Shown here: positions 16,970 through 26,554 of the stretch, in pieces
Layout of the letters: each line of letters starts with the position of its first letter
How positions within the stretch are numbered: position 1 is the stretch's first letter
Source: Haemophilus_D parainfluenzae_AD
Lineage (GTDB): Bacteria > Pseudomonadota > Gammaproteobacteria > Enterobacterales > Pasteurellaceae
Reading direction: 5' to 3' (one strand)
Length of the DNA stretch: 64,000 nucleotides
Assembly: GCF_001679325.1 (NCBI RefSeq)
Contig: NZ_LZMX01000029.1
Notes under the pieces: model-generated
Seen by the model: the letters and a program-made list of their open reading frames with translations, nothing else
The model's database searches: none
Told to the model about the DNA's origin: nothing
Program-made: the position numbers and the translations under genes

Positions 16970-19558
16970 ATGCAACAACATTACCGTCCCGATTTGATTG
17001 AACCCGCTGTTCAACAATATTGGGCTGAAAATAAAGTCTTCAAAGCAATCAAAGATACGTCTAAAGAAAAATATTACTGTCTTTCAATGTTCCCTTACCC
17101 ATCAGGTCGTTTACACATGGGTCACGTGCGTAACTACACCATCGGTGATGTGGTTTCTCGTTATCAACGTATGAACGGTAAAAATGTGTTACAACCAATT
17201 GGTTGGGATGCTTTTGGTTTGCCAGCGGAAGGTGCTGCGATTAAAAATAAAACCGCACCGGCAAAATGGACTTACGAAAACATCGAATACATGAAAAAAC
17301 AGCTCAAAATGTTGGGCTTTGGTTATGACTGGGATCGCGAAATTGCGACCTGTCGTCCAGAATACTACAAATGGGAACAATGGTTCTTCACCGAGCTTTA
17401 TAAAAAAGGCTTAGTTTACAAAAAAACCTCAACTGTAAACTGGTGTCCGAACGATGAAACCGTATTGGCTAACGAACAGGTGCACGAAGGTTGCTGCTGG
17501 CGTTGTGACACTCCGGTTGAACAAAAAGAAATCCCACAATGGTTTATTAAAATCACTGATTACGCTGAACAATTACTAGGTGGATTAGACCAACTACCAC
17601 AATGGCCAGATATGGTAAAAACCATGCAACGTAACTGGATTGGCCGTTCTGAAGGGGTGGAAATTACGTTTGATGTGGCGGATACCGCAGAAAAAGTTTC
17701 AGTTTATACCACCCGTCCAGATACTTTCTATGGTGTGAGCTATTTAGGTGTCGCAGCTGCTCACCCATTAGCAGAATTAGCGGCAGAAAAAAATCCTCAA
17801 TTAGCCGAATTCATCCGTGAAGCGAAAAATGCCAAAGTGGCAGAAGCAGACCTTGCTACTATGGAGAAAAAAGGGATGGCAACCGGCTTATTCGCTATTC
17901 ATCCATTAACCGGTGAAAAATTACCAATTTGGGTCGCAAACTTTGTATTAATGCATTACGGTACTGGCGCAGTCATGGCAGTTCCAGCACATGACCAACG
18001 CGACTTTGAATTTGCTCAAAAATACAATTTGCCAATTAAACAGGTAATCGCACCGCTTGCAGATGAAGAAATTGATTTAACCAAACAAGCTTTTGTTGAA
18101 CACGGTAAATTAGTGAACTCTGCTGAGTTTGATGGTTTAGATTTTGATGCTGCATTCAACGGTATTGCGGACAAATTAGAAAAATTAGGCGTGGGCAAAC
18201 GCCAAGTTAATTATCGTTTACGTGACTGGGGCGTTTCCCGTCAACGTTATTGGGGTGCACCAATTCCAATGCTCACCTTACCAAACGGTGAAACCATACC
18301 GGCACCAATCGAAGATTTACCGATTATTCTGCCGGAAGATGTGGTCATGGATGGTATGAAAAGTCCAATTAAATCCGATCCAAATTGGGCGAAAACCACT
18401 TTCAACGGAGAACCTGCGTTAAAAGAAACCGATACTTTTGATACCTTTATGGAATCGTCCTGGTACTACGCACGTTACACCTCACCAAGCTATGCTGAAG
18501 GCATGTTGGATAAAGATGAAGCCAACTACTGGTTGCCGGTGGATCAATATATCGGCGGTATCGAGCACGCGACAATGCACTTGCTCTACTTCCGTTTCTT
18601 CCACAAATTATTGCGTGATGCAGGTTTCGTAACGAGCGATGAGCCAGCACAAAAATTATTATGCCAAGGCATGGTATTAGCTGATGCGTTCTACTACACC
18701 AGCCCGACTAACGAGCGTATTTGGGTAAGCCCAACGCAAGTGACCCTTGAGCGTGATGAAAAAGGTCGTATCATCAAAGCCACTGATCCGGAAGGCCGTG
18801 AATTGGTTCATACGGGTATGACCAAAATGTCGAAATCCAAAAACAACGGTATCGACCCACAAGAGATGGTGGAAAAATACGGTGCAGATACTGTGCGTCT
18901 CTTCATGATGTTCGCGTCTCCTGCAGAAATGACACTTGAATGGCAAGAATCTGGTGTTGAAGGTGCGAAACGTTTCTTAGGCCGTGTATGGAATTTGGTG
19001 TATGAATACAGTCAAAATCCTGCAAAAACTGCTTTAGATATGACCGCACTTTCAGCTGACCAAAAAGCACTTCGCCGTGATGTGCATAAAACGATCGCGA
19101 AAGTGAGCGATGATATTGGTCGCCGCCAGACTTTCAATACCGCTATTGCAGCAGTGATGGAGTTAATGAATAAATTGACCCGTGCGCCATTAGAAAATGA
19201 ACAAGATCGTGCTGTGATGGCAGAAGCATTAAGCGCAGTCGTGCGTATGCTTTACCCAATCACACCACATATCTGCTTTGAGTTATGGAAAGCTTTAGGT
19301 AACGAAAGCAACATCGACCATGCAGAATGGGTGAAAGCTGATGAAGCGGCGATGGTAGAAGATGAAAAACTTATCGTGGTTCAAGTCAACGGTAAAGTAC
19401 GTGGTAAAGTGACTGTCGCAGCTGATGCGGATGAAGAAACCGTGAAAACGGTTGCATTTGCAGATGAAAATGTGAAGAAATTTACTGACAATACACAAAT
19501 CGTGAAAGTGATTTATGTACCAGGTAAGTTATTAAATGTAGTGGTTAAACCGCAATAA
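16970..19558 (+). CDS. leuS: leucyl-tRNA synthetase
   Basis: An 862-residue class I synthetase charging tRNA-Leu. The HIGH motif is GRLHMGHVRN at residue ~45 and KMSKS is MTKMSKSKNN at ~620. The CP1 editing domain lies between (TTRPDTFYGV, then GTGAVMAVPAHDQRD). Its size equals the E. coli enzyme. It leads leuS-lptE-holA, the same order as in E. coli. Confidence 0.98.
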   Translation: MQQHYRPDLIEPAVQQYWAENKVFKAIKDTSKEKYYCLSMFPYPSGRLHMGHVRNYTIGDVVSRYQRMNGKNVLQPIGWDAFGLPAEGAAIKNKTAPAKWTYENIEYMKKQLKMLGFGYDWDREIATCRPEYYKWEQWFFTELYKKGLVYKKTSTVNWCPNDETVLANEQVHEGCCWRCDTPVEQKEIPQWFIKITDYAEQLLGGLDQLPQWPDMVKTMQRNWIGRSEGVEITFDVADTAEKVSVYTTRPDTFYGVSYLGVAAAHPLAELAAEKNPQLAEFIREAKNAKVAEADLATMEKKGMATGLFAIHPLTGEKLPIWVANFVLMHYGTGAVMAVPAHDQRDFEFAQKYNLPIKQVIAPLADEEIDLTKQAFVEHGKLVNSAEFDGLDFDAAFNGIADKLEKLGVGKRQVNYRLRDWGVSRQRYWGAPIPMLTLPNGETIPAPIEDLPIILPEDVVMDGMKSPIKSDPNWAKTTFNGEPALKETDTFDTFMESSWYYARYTSPSYAEGMLDKDEANYWLPVDQYIGGIEHATMHLLYFRFFHKLLRDAGFVTSDEPAQKLLCQGMVLADAFYYTSPTNERIWVSPTQVTLERDEKGRIIKATDPEGRELVHTGMTKMSKSKNNGIDPQEMVEKYGADTVRLFMMFASPAEMTLEWQESGVEGAKRFLGRVWNLVYEYSQNPAKTALDMTALSADQKALRRDVHKTIAKVSDDIGRRQTFNTAIAAVMELMNKLTRAPLENEQDRAVMAEALSAVVRMLYPITPHICFELWKALGNESNIDHAEWVKADEAAMVEDEKLIVVQVNGKVRGKVTVAADADEETVKTVAFADENVKKFTDNTQIVKVIYVPGKLLNVVVKPQ

Positions 19559-19569
19559 TCCATAAAATA

Positions 19570-19625
19570 ACCGCATTTTATTCCAAGAGTTGCATAAACG
19601 ACTCTTAAACAAAATAAAGTGCGGT
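19570..19625 (+). terminator. nested inverted repeats between leuS and lptE
   Basis: An outer 13-bp arm pair (19570-19582 with 19613-19625, one wobble) is made of an uptake-sequence-like pair; an inner stem AAGAGT/ACTCTT lies at 19585-19606. There is no clear T tract, so it may be a partial terminator between leuS and lptE. Confidence 0.4.
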
Positions 19626-19645
19626 GAATTTTACAGGTAATTTTT

Positions 19646-20149
19646 ATGATGAAATCAATCAAAACGATCTGCTTTGTTGGGGCTACTGTCTTTTTAACGG
19701 CTTGTGGTTGGCACTTCGATAATGGTGCGGCTGTTCCTGCAGAATTAAAAACAATGGCTCTTGAAAGTAGCGACCCATACAGTGAAATGTCAATGGCAAT
19801 GCGTAAGCAACTGCTTAGCAACAACGTAAACCTTGTTCCTGCAAAACAAGGTGTGCCAGTGTTGCGTTTAAATAAACAGACTTCAAGCGATAAAGTCGCA
19901 TCTGTCTTTAAACAAGGCCGTGAAGCAGAAAAAGTACTGACTCTTGATGTTGAAGCAAGTGTACGTTTGGCAAACGGAGAAACCTATCCAATCTCTGCAA
20001 AAATCAACCGTACTTTCTTTGATAACTCACGTGCTGCATTAGCAAAATCAGCTGAACGTGATGTGATTTGGAATGATATGCGTGAACAAGCAGCTCGCCA
20101 ATTAATTAATAAAATGGCCGCCTTGCAACATCAAGTTCAAGGAAAGTAA
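19646..20149 (+). CDS. lptE: LPS-assembly lipoprotein LptE
   Basis: A 167-residue outer-membrane lipoprotein that plugs the LptD barrel and helps insert lipopolysaccharide. The signal ends in the lipobox LTAC at residue ~20 followed by GWHF, the classic LptE/RlpB start. The last base of its stop overlaps the holA start (TAATG). Confidence 0.93.
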   Translation: MMKSIKTICFVGATVFLTACGWHFDNGAAVPAELKTMALESSDPYSEMSMAMRKQLLSNNVNLVPAKQGVPVLRLNKQTSSDKVASVFKQGREAEKVLTLDVEASVRLANGETYPISAKINRTFFDNSRAALAKSAERDVIWNDMREQAARQLINKMAALQHQVQGK

Positions 20150-21186
20150 TGAACCGCATTTTTCCTGAGCAACTGGCCTCTAACCTGAACAGCCATTTAG
20201 CGAAAGTTTATTTCTTGGTTGGGACAGATCCCCTGTTGCTCAGTGAAAGTGAAGATCTGATTCATCAATCTGCTCTTCTTCAAGGTTTTGATGAAAAAAA
20301 TCAAATCACTATAGATACTAATACTGACTGGCCCGCATTAATCGAGGCCAGCCAGTCTATGGGACTCTTCTTTAATAAGCAAGTTTTCATTCTCAATTTA
20401 CCCGAAAATTTGACCACACTTTTGCAGAAAAACCTTCTGCAATTTATCAGTGGATTAAATGAAGATAGCTTGCTTGTCCTCACCTTGCCTAAATTGTCTA
20501 AAGCAGCCGAAAAACAAGAGTGGTTTATTCAGGCGAATCAACTTGAGCCACAAGCTATTATCGTGAACTGCCAAACACCGAACTCAGAACAACTTTCTCG
20601 TTGGGTGAAGCATCGTACAAAAAATATGGGATTATCAGCTGATGAGGAAGCCATTCAATTGCTTTGTTACAGCTATGAAAACAATCTACTGGCATTGAAA
20701 CAAGCATTACAGCTTTTAGATTTGCTTTATCCTGATCACAAACTCACGTATAACCGCGTTAAATCAGTCGTAGAGCAATCTTCTGTTTTTACCCCTTTCC
20801 AATGGATTGATGCATTGCTATCAGGCAAAGCAAACCGCTCAAAGCGAATTTTACGTGGTTTACAAGCTGAAGATGTGCAACCTGTCATTTTATTGCGTAC
20901 TTTACAGCGTGAACTACTCACGTTGTTAGAATTAACAAAACCACAGCTACGCAATCCATCTCTTCAAATGAGTTTGCCAACACAGACACTCAAAGCGGAT
21001 TTTGATCGCCTCAAAATTTGGCAGAATCGTCGTCATCTTTATACTGCAGCGATACAACGACTCACCTATCAAAAGCTCTTTGAAATATTGCAAGAATTAG
21101 CAGATATTGAGCGCATAACCAAACAAGAATATGCTCAAGACGTGTGGGTAAAATTGGCAGACTTATCGGTTAAAATTTGTTTATAA
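20149..21186 (+). CDS. holA: DNA polymerase III delta subunit
   Basis: A 345-residue delta subunit of the clamp loader, which opens the beta clamp. N-terminal blocks YFLVGTDPLLLSESEDLI and SMGLFFNKQVFILNLPE match the family. It is translationally coupled to lptE and ends at a strong terminator. Confidence 0.94.
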   Translation: MNRIFPEQLASNLNSHLAKVYFLVGTDPLLLSESEDLIHQSALLQGFDEKNQITIDTNTDWPALIEASQSMGLFFNKQVFILNLPENLTTLLQKNLLQFISGLNEDSLLVLTLPKLSKAAEKQEWFIQANQLEPQAIIVNCQTPNSEQLSRWVKHRTKNMGLSADEEAIQLLCYSYENNLLALKQALQLLDLLYPDHKLTYNRVKSVVEQSSVFTPFQWIDALLSGKANRSKRILRGLQAEDVQPVILLRTLQRELLTLLELTKPQLRNPSLQMSLPTQTLKADFDRLKIWQNRRHLYTAAIQRLTYQKLFEILQELADIERITKQEYAQDVWVKLADLSVKICL

Positions 21187-21214
21187 AAAAATCTCGGCGT
21201 TAACCGAGATTTTT
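21187..21214. terminator. bidirectional terminator between holA and the sulfatase-fold gene
   Basis: An 11-bp perfect stem AAAAATCTCGG / CCGAGATTTTT with a 6-base loop. A and T runs on both sides let it serve both convergent transcripts. Confidence 0.88.
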
Positions 21215-21216
21215 TA

Positions 21217-22881
21217 TTATTGCGCAATTTTTAAATCTTGATACAGATAATTTCGATAGCTATTCACTAAATCCATATCCTCGGAATCTTCTAGCTTACC
21301 TTGGCTTAACTGACGCATAGCAATATTCGCTCGCATAAAGTCATCTTTCGGAGATAAACCTGCCACATCAAGTAATACACCACCAACAAAGGCTAAATCT
21401 AAGAAATCTTGCTGTTGAACAAAGTCGGTTTTACGATTAGTTCTAACTACAAATTGAGTCACATAATCCGGGTTCGCAAAGTTACCTTTTTTCGGTGGAA
21501 GCTGATTATCAAAAGCGACTTGATGATCACCAAAATAACCGAATACATAAGGTGTTTCACGCGCTTTTAAATAATCATTCAAACCTTCGATCGCCTCATT
21601 AAGACTAGCGATACGGTCAATATAATCATTTAAACAAGAAATCGCTTTCCCTCCTAAACGCTTACTTGCCAAATTAAAGTGGTTTGGCATGTTCGTGTTG
21701 TAAGGGCCGTGCTCTTTCATCGTGAGCACATAAACAAACATTGGCTGTTCCACATTTTCCAATGATGGATGCTGTTTCTGTAAAATAAGCTTGGTGTAGT
21801 ACATCATCTCTTCACTGCTAATATGCCAGAGATTTTTGCTGATTGATGCCGGATAACCTAAATCTTGTGGTTGCAACATCAAATCAAAACCAAAGTGGTC
21901 ATAAGCTGGTTTTGCGTTGTAGTTACCTTTCGTAAAAGGCGATAACGCCACACAAAAATAGCCTTGCTCACGGAGATTTTTAATAAACCCCGTCTGTAAG
22001 TGTGGTACAACCGAATAAAACACGCCACTTGCCAAAGCACCAAAATCCGTTGAAGGCACACCAGCAAGGAAAGCAAATTCAGATTTCCACGTTGCGCCGC
22101 CCACCGTATGTACGCGCAATGGACTTACAAATGCGGTATCTTCTTGCTTATTAAACATCGAAAATGGCGGGATGGTTTCTGCATCAAAATCAAATTGATG
22201 AGGATTCAAGGTTGATTCTTGTAGACACACCACAATATCGGGCTTTTCTGCACTTTCAGTTTTGCTCTCAGCCTTTTCACTTAAAAGTGCGGTCATTTTT
22301 TCTTTAAATTTTTGACTATTACCTTCAAATTCTGGCACTTTAAAGAATACGCCACGACAAGACATTGGTAAGTTTAAAAAGACATCTCGACCATCATCTG
22401 GCAATGAATCTAGCCAGACTTTTGTCGCATCTGGATCTTTAGAATAATGCCACATTAATGCAAAGCTCATTGCAGCAAGTATTGCTGCGAATACACGAAA
22501 TCCATTTGAAACACTTTCTACATCTGACCAACCAAATATAGCATAACCCAATAGACCTAATAACCCTAACACGCCGAAAATCGCCCCTTTATAATGTAAG
22601 AGGGTTTCCCAATTTCTCCAGTCTGTTACGAGCCAAAAATCTGAAATGAGTAAAGGTTGTTTGTAGTAATGAATTTTCATTCGATGGAATAACATCAACA
22701 CTACAAAAAGTACAGACGCAAAATTCAGTCCGCGTTGCCATTGACCGGTTCTTGCAAACATAATGCTAAATAATAAAACGAATAACGCAATCGCAAAAAA
22801 ATACGTCCAACGATAGTGCGAATTGACGATAAAAATCACCGTCGCAATAAAAAATAAACTCAGAAAAATACTTGGAATCAT
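21217..22881 (-). CDS. membrane phosphoethanolamine/phosphoglycerol transferase-like protein (sulfatase fold)
   Basis: A 554-residue inner-membrane enzyme of the alkaline-phosphatase/sulfatase superfamily (LtaS/EptA-like). About five helices fill residues 1-150; the catalytic domain (~210-530) would face the periplasm. Metal and nucleophile residues fit the fold: the Glu in VVCLQEST, a likely nucleophile Thr264 in GGATWKSEFAF, and Asp-His in YFGDHQVAF. Members of this group decorate lipopolysaccharide or other envelope glycans with phosphoethanolamine. In Haemophilus one candidate is the heptose-modifying Lpt6, but I cannot confirm that from sequence alone, so no symbol is given. It is convergent with holA and 22 bases downstream of mutT. 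Confidence 0.75.
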   Translation of the reverse strand: MIPSIFLSLFFIATVIFIVNSHYRWTYFFAIALFVLLFSIMFARTGQWQRGLNFASVLFVVLMLFHRMKIHYYKQPLLISDFWLVTDWRNWETLLHYKGAIFGVLGLLGLLGYAIFGWSDVESVSNGFRVFAAILAAMSFALMWHYSKDPDATKVWLDSLPDDGRDVFLNLPMSCRGVFFKVPEFEGNSQKFKEKMTALLSEKAESKTESAEKPDIVVCLQESTLNPHQFDFDAETIPPFSMFNKQEDTAFVSPLRVHTVGGATWKSEFAFLAGVPSTDFGALASGVFYSVVPHLQTGFIKNLREQGYFCVALSPFTKGNYNAKPAYDHFGFDLMLQPQDLGYPASISKNLWHISSEEMMYYTKLILQKQHPSLENVEQPMFVYVLTMKEHGPYNTNMPNHFNLASKRLGGKAISCLNDYIDRIASLNEAIEGLNDYLKARETPYVFGYFGDHQVAFDNQLPPKKGNFANPDYVTQFVVRTNRKTDFVQQQDFLDLAFVGGVLLDVAGLSPKDDFMRANIAMRQLSQGKLEDSEDMDLVNSYRNYLYQDLKIAQ

Positions 22882-22903
22882 AATAAATAAATTTGATTAA
22901 ATG

Positions 22904-23308
22904 TTATTTGACACTTTCAGCCACTAAACGCTGAATCAGCTTTAAATTAGCTGGGGGGAATTGCCCTGCATCAAGCTCACTTTGTTCAAGCCAAAAACCT
23001 TCCTGACCTTCTCGACCAAACGGCTCGCCAATCCATTCAGTGACCAGATAAAAACTAAAATCTAAAATTTTGGTTGGATATTCAAATTGAAAACGTTCGT
23101 ACAGCTCAGCATTTAAAATGTGAATGCCAATCTCTTCTTCCAATTCTCTTTTTAAGGCTTCTTCAGGGGTTTCATCTGCATCAACTTTGCCACCCGGAAA
23201 TTCTAATGCTTGCGCAAAATCTTGCCCTTCTAAGCGTTGGGTCAAATATAGCTGCCCAAATTCATTACGAATAATTCCTGCCGCAACTTGAATGATAGGC
23301 TTACTCAT
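22904..23308 (-). CDS. mutT: 8-oxo-dGTP diphosphatase MutT
   Basis: A 134-residue Nudix hydrolase that removes 8-oxo-dGTP from the nucleotide pool. The Nudix box is complete: GKVDADE, seven residues, then RELEEEIGI at residues ~37-59. The secM-secA-mutT order matches E. coli. Confidence 0.95.
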   Translation of the reverse strand: MSKPIIQVAAGIIRNEFGQLYLTQRLEGQDFAQALEFPGGKVDADETPEEALKRELEEEIGIHILNAELYERFQFEYPTKILDFSFYLVTEWIGEPFGREGQEGFWLEQSELDAGQFPPANLKLIQRLVAESVK

Positions 23309-23332
23309 CGTCTTTCCTTATCTCAAAAGTAG

Positions 23333-23387
23333 AAAGAGCGGTCATTTTTAGCGGTGTTTTAAACACGCAAAAATTTAACCGCTCTTT
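23333..23387 (-). terminator. secA terminator from variant uptake sequences
   Basis: Arms AAAGAGCGGT (23333-23342) and ACCGCTCTTT (23378-23387) enclose a second palindrome GTGTTTTAAACAC. The arms are the AGAGCGGT variant of the uptake sequence. It lies just past the secA stop. Confidence 0.55.
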
Positions 23388-23394
23388 ACCTTAA

Positions 23395-26091
23395 CTAAGC
23401 ATATCGGGCTTTACTGCCGTGACAATGCTTGTATTTTTTACCTGACCCACAAGGACAAGGTTCATTACGTCCAATATGGCGATCAGAATAGTCCTCGCTT
23501 TGAGCTTGCTCTGTATTTTCATCTACAGGTTGATGTGTTAATGCTTCACGTTCAGCCATTTCCTGACGTGCACGTTCCGCTTCTTCAATCTCTTCCTGTG
23601 TACGGACTTTCACTCGAGTAAGTGTGGTAATCACATGATGTTTTAAAGAATCCAACATTTCAGTAAACATACGGAAAGATTCTTTTTTGTACTCTTGTTT
23701 TGGATCTTTTTGCGCATAACCACGTAAATGGATACCTTGACGTAAATAGTCCATTGCCGCCAAGTGCTCTTTCCAAAGCTCATCAAGAGTTTGTAACATC
23801 ACACCTTTTTCGAAATGACGCATGGTTTCTTCACCCGCAAGCGCTTCTTTCGCTTTGTATTCATCTTCGGCTTCTTGAATAATGCGCTCACGCAAGTTTT
23901 CTTCATGAAGATTGTTATTTTCTTCCAACCAATGTTCAATTGGTAACTCAAGACCAAACTCTTGTGCTAAACGCTCTTCTAAGCCTTTAATATCCCATTG
24001 TTCTTCCAATGATTGTGGTGGAATATATTGGTCAATCACATCGTTAAATACATCGCTTCGGATAGCTTTGATAGTCTCTGAAATATCATCGTTATCGAGC
24101 AAGTAATTACGTTGTTCGTAAATCGCATGACGTTGGTCGTTAGCCACATCATCATATTCAAGCAAGTTTTTACGACCATCAAAATGGAAAGCTTCCACTT
24201 TCGCTTGTGCCGACGCGATCACTTTAGCAAGAAGCTTAGACTCCATCGCTTCGCCTGGTTGAGTGAAGGCTTTACGCATCATATTTAATTTACCTTCATT
24301 TAAATAAATACGCATTAAGCCATCTTCTAAAGAAAGGTAGAAACGTGAAGAACCTGGGTCACCTTGACGACCTGAACGACCACGCAACTGGTTATCAATA
24401 CGGCGTGATTCGTGACGTTCTGTCCCGATAATGTGTAAACCACCGGCTTGCATCACGATCTCGTGATTTTTCTCCCACTCAGCTTTAAGTGCCTCAATTT
24501 GCTCTGGAGTTGGGTTCTCTAATTTTGCAGCTTTTGCTTTCCAGTTACCACCGAGGATAATATCGGTACCACGACCCGCCATGTTGGTTGCAATAGTTAC
24601 TGCACCTAGCGCCCCTGCTTCCGCAACAATTTCCGCTTCTTGTGCGTGGAATTTTGCATTCAATACGTTGTGTTTGATGCCCGCTTTATCTAACGCTTGA
24701 GAAAGCATTTCAGATTTTTCAACAGATACGGTACCCACAAGAACAGGTTGATTGCGAGCGACACAGTCTTTAATATCTTCAATAATTGCATTGAATTTGT
24801 ATTCTTCATTCTCAAACATAACGTCCGTACGATCATCACGAATCATTGGACGATTGGTTGGGATAACGACAGTTTCCAAACCATAAATTTGTTGGAATTC
24901 AAAGGCTTCGGTATCTGCGGTACCCGTCATTCCCGCTAATTTGTCATAAAGACGGAAGTAGTTTTGGTAAGAAATCGACGCAACAGTTTGGTTTTCACTC
25001 TTAATTTCTACGCCTTCTTTCGCTTCGATCGCTTGGTGTAAACCATCAGACCAACGACGACCCGCCATAGTACGACCAGTATGTTCATCGACGATCACGA
25101 TCTCGCCATCTTTCACGATATAGTCTACATCGCGCTCAAATAAGGTGTTCGCACGTAATGCCGCCATGACATGGTGTAACAATACAATACGTGCAGGCGA
25201 ATAAAGTGAATCACCTTCTGGCATTAAACCTTGTTCAATTAACCAATTTTCAACTTTTTCTTGACCACGTTCAGTCAAATACGCTTGTTTGGTTTTAAGA
25301 TCTAAGGTGTAGTCGCCTTCGCCTGTATATTCTTCCGTATCTTCTTTTTCTTGCTTAATTAAATTCGGAATTAATTTATTTACCGCAATATAAAGCTCAG
25401 AGCTGTCTTCTGCCTGACCCGAAATAATCAATGGTGTACGCGCTTCATCAATTAAGATAGAGTCCACTTCATCCACTAAGGCATAGCCTAAATGACGTTG
25501 GAAACGCTCTTCTTTAGAATGCGCTAAGTTATCACGAAGGTAATCAAAACCTAGCTCGCTGTTTGTCGCGTATGTAATATCTGCCGCATAAGCTTCACGT
25601 TTTGCTTCAGGCGGTAAACCAGGGATATTCACCCCAACAGTCATACCTAAGAATTCAAATAATGGGCGGTTAGTTTCCGCGTCACGACATGCTAAGTAAT
25701 CATTCACTGTCACAACGTGTACGCCTTTACCTTCCAACGCCATCAAATAACAAGGCAAGGTTGCGGTTAAAGTTTTACCTTCACCCGTACGCATTTCTGC
25801 GATACAACGGTTTGTTAGCACCATACCACCGATTAATTGCACATCGAAATGGCGCATACCGAGTACACGTTTACCTGCTTCACGCACGGTAGCAAACGCT
25901 TCAGGTAAAAGTTGTTGTAAGGTTTCACCATTAGCTAAACGGCTACGGAATTCTTCTGTTTTTGCTCTTAATTCATCATCACTTAATGCTTCAAAAGCGG
26001 GCTCCATTTTGTTGATTTTCGCAACTTGTTTTCTTAATCTGCGTAAAATACGTTCGTTACGGCTGCCAAAAATTTTTGTTAAAAAACTCAT
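23395..26091 (-). CDS. secA: preprotein translocase ATPase SecA
   Basis: An 898-residue motor that pushes preproteins through SecYEG. Walker A is MRTGEGKT near residue 102, with the DEAD-like VDEVDSILIDEART and helicase motifs GRGTDI and RGRSGRQGDPGSS. The C-terminal zinc-binding tail CPCGSGKKYKHCHG, which binds SecB, is intact. Translation is probably controlled from the upstream secM leader. Confidence 0.98.
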   Translation of the reverse strand: MSFLTKIFGSRNERILRRLRKQVAKINKMEPAFEALSDDELRAKTEEFRSRLANGETLQQLLPEAFATVREAGKRVLGMRHFDVQLIGGMVLTNRCIAEMRTGEGKTLTATLPCYLMALEGKGVHVVTVNDYLACRDAETNRPLFEFLGMTVGVNIPGLPPEAKREAYAADITYATNSELGFDYLRDNLAHSKEERFQRHLGYALVDEVDSILIDEARTPLIISGQAEDSSELYIAVNKLIPNLIKQEKEDTEEYTGEGDYTLDLKTKQAYLTERGQEKVENWLIEQGLMPEGDSLYSPARIVLLHHVMAALRANTLFERDVDYIVKDGEIVIVDEHTGRTMAGRRWSDGLHQAIEAKEGVEIKSENQTVASISYQNYFRLYDKLAGMTGTADTEAFEFQQIYGLETVVIPTNRPMIRDDRTDVMFENEEYKFNAIIEDIKDCVARNQPVLVGTVSVEKSEMLSQALDKAGIKHNVLNAKFHAQEAEIVAEAGALGAVTIATNMAGRGTDIILGGNWKAKAAKLENPTPEQIEALKAEWEKNHEIVMQAGGLHIIGTERHESRRIDNQLRGRSGRQGDPGSSRFYLSLEDGLMRIYLNEGKLNMMRKAFTQPGEAMESKLLAKVIASAQAKVEAFHFDGRKNLLEYDDVANDQRHAIYEQRNYLLDNDDISETIKAIRSDVFNDVIDQYIPPQSLEEQWDIKGLEERLAQEFGLELPIEHWLEENNNLHEENLRERIIQEAEDEYKAKEALAGEETMRHFEKGVMLQTLDELWKEHLAAMDYLRQGIHLRGYAQKDPKQEYKKESFRMFTEMLDSLKHHVITTLTRVKVRTQEEIEEAERARQEMAEREALTHQPVDENTEQAQSEDYSDRHIGRNEPCPCGSGKKYKHCHGSKARYA

Positions 26092-26166
26092 AATTTCTCT
26101 TTCAAATAAAAAATAAAAAGGATCATCCGATTAAAAAATCGGCTCGTTCAAATATAAAGGAAAATT
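26092..26166 (-). promoter_or_regulatory. secM-secA intergenic switch
   Basis: In the mRNA, AATTTTCCTTT beginning in the secM stop codon (26156-26166) can pair with AAAGAGAAATT (26092-26102), which contains the secA Shine-Dalgarno next to its ATG: 11 positions, one mismatch and one G-U. A second hairpin CCGATT-TTTT-AATCGG (26127-26142) sits inside the loop. A ribosome stalled at the end of secM would sit at or over the first arm and free the secA site, the logic known from E. coli. Confidence 0.7.
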
Positions 26167-26482
26167 AAATGATAGCTGGACCGGCGCGAATAGGAGCAAA
26201 AACAGGAAACTCTGCCGCGATAAAGTGCGGTTGAATTTTTTCGTGTTTTTGATTGGAATGGGTTTTGTGATTTGTTGGCTGAGGTTGAACCTGCAATGCT
26301 TGACGAATTTCACGCACTGCAATCAACATATGTTGTTCAGATGATGTTTGGTAATTTTCGCCACTCATATTTGATGAAGGCGGCGCCTCCAATCCCTGAG
26401 CAACAGGTAAAGCAAAAATCGCAATCATGCTTAACAGCAACTGCGACCAGAAATTTGTTTTACCTTTGTTTGATTTCATCAT
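26165..26482 (-). CDS. secM: secretion monitor SecM, arrest peptide
   Basis: A 105-residue exported regulator. Residues ~10-31 are a signal peptide (NFWSQLLLSMIAIFALPVAQG). The C-terminus reads FPVFAPIRAGPAII, ending three residues after RAGP. In E. coli the arrest sequence ends GIRAGP with an upstream Trp; the Trp is absent here and APIR resembles the shorter Mannheimia-type motif. Stalling continues until SecA/SecYEG pulls the nascent chain, so poor secretion raises SecA. Two ATGs in tandem at 26482 and 26479 leave the exact start open. Overall similarity to E. coli SecM is otherwise low. Confidence 0.85.
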   Translation of the reverse strand: MMKSNKGKTNFWSQLLLSMIAIFALPVAQGLEAPPSSNMSGENYQTSSEQHMLIAVREIRQALQVQPQPTNHKTHSNQKHEKIQPHFIAAEFPVFAPIRAGPAII

Positions 26483-26554
26483 CTTATTGTCTCTGACAAA
26501 ATTTGTGTGTATTGTATCGGAAATTCAACGTAAAGTCATTATTGGGGTATTTTT

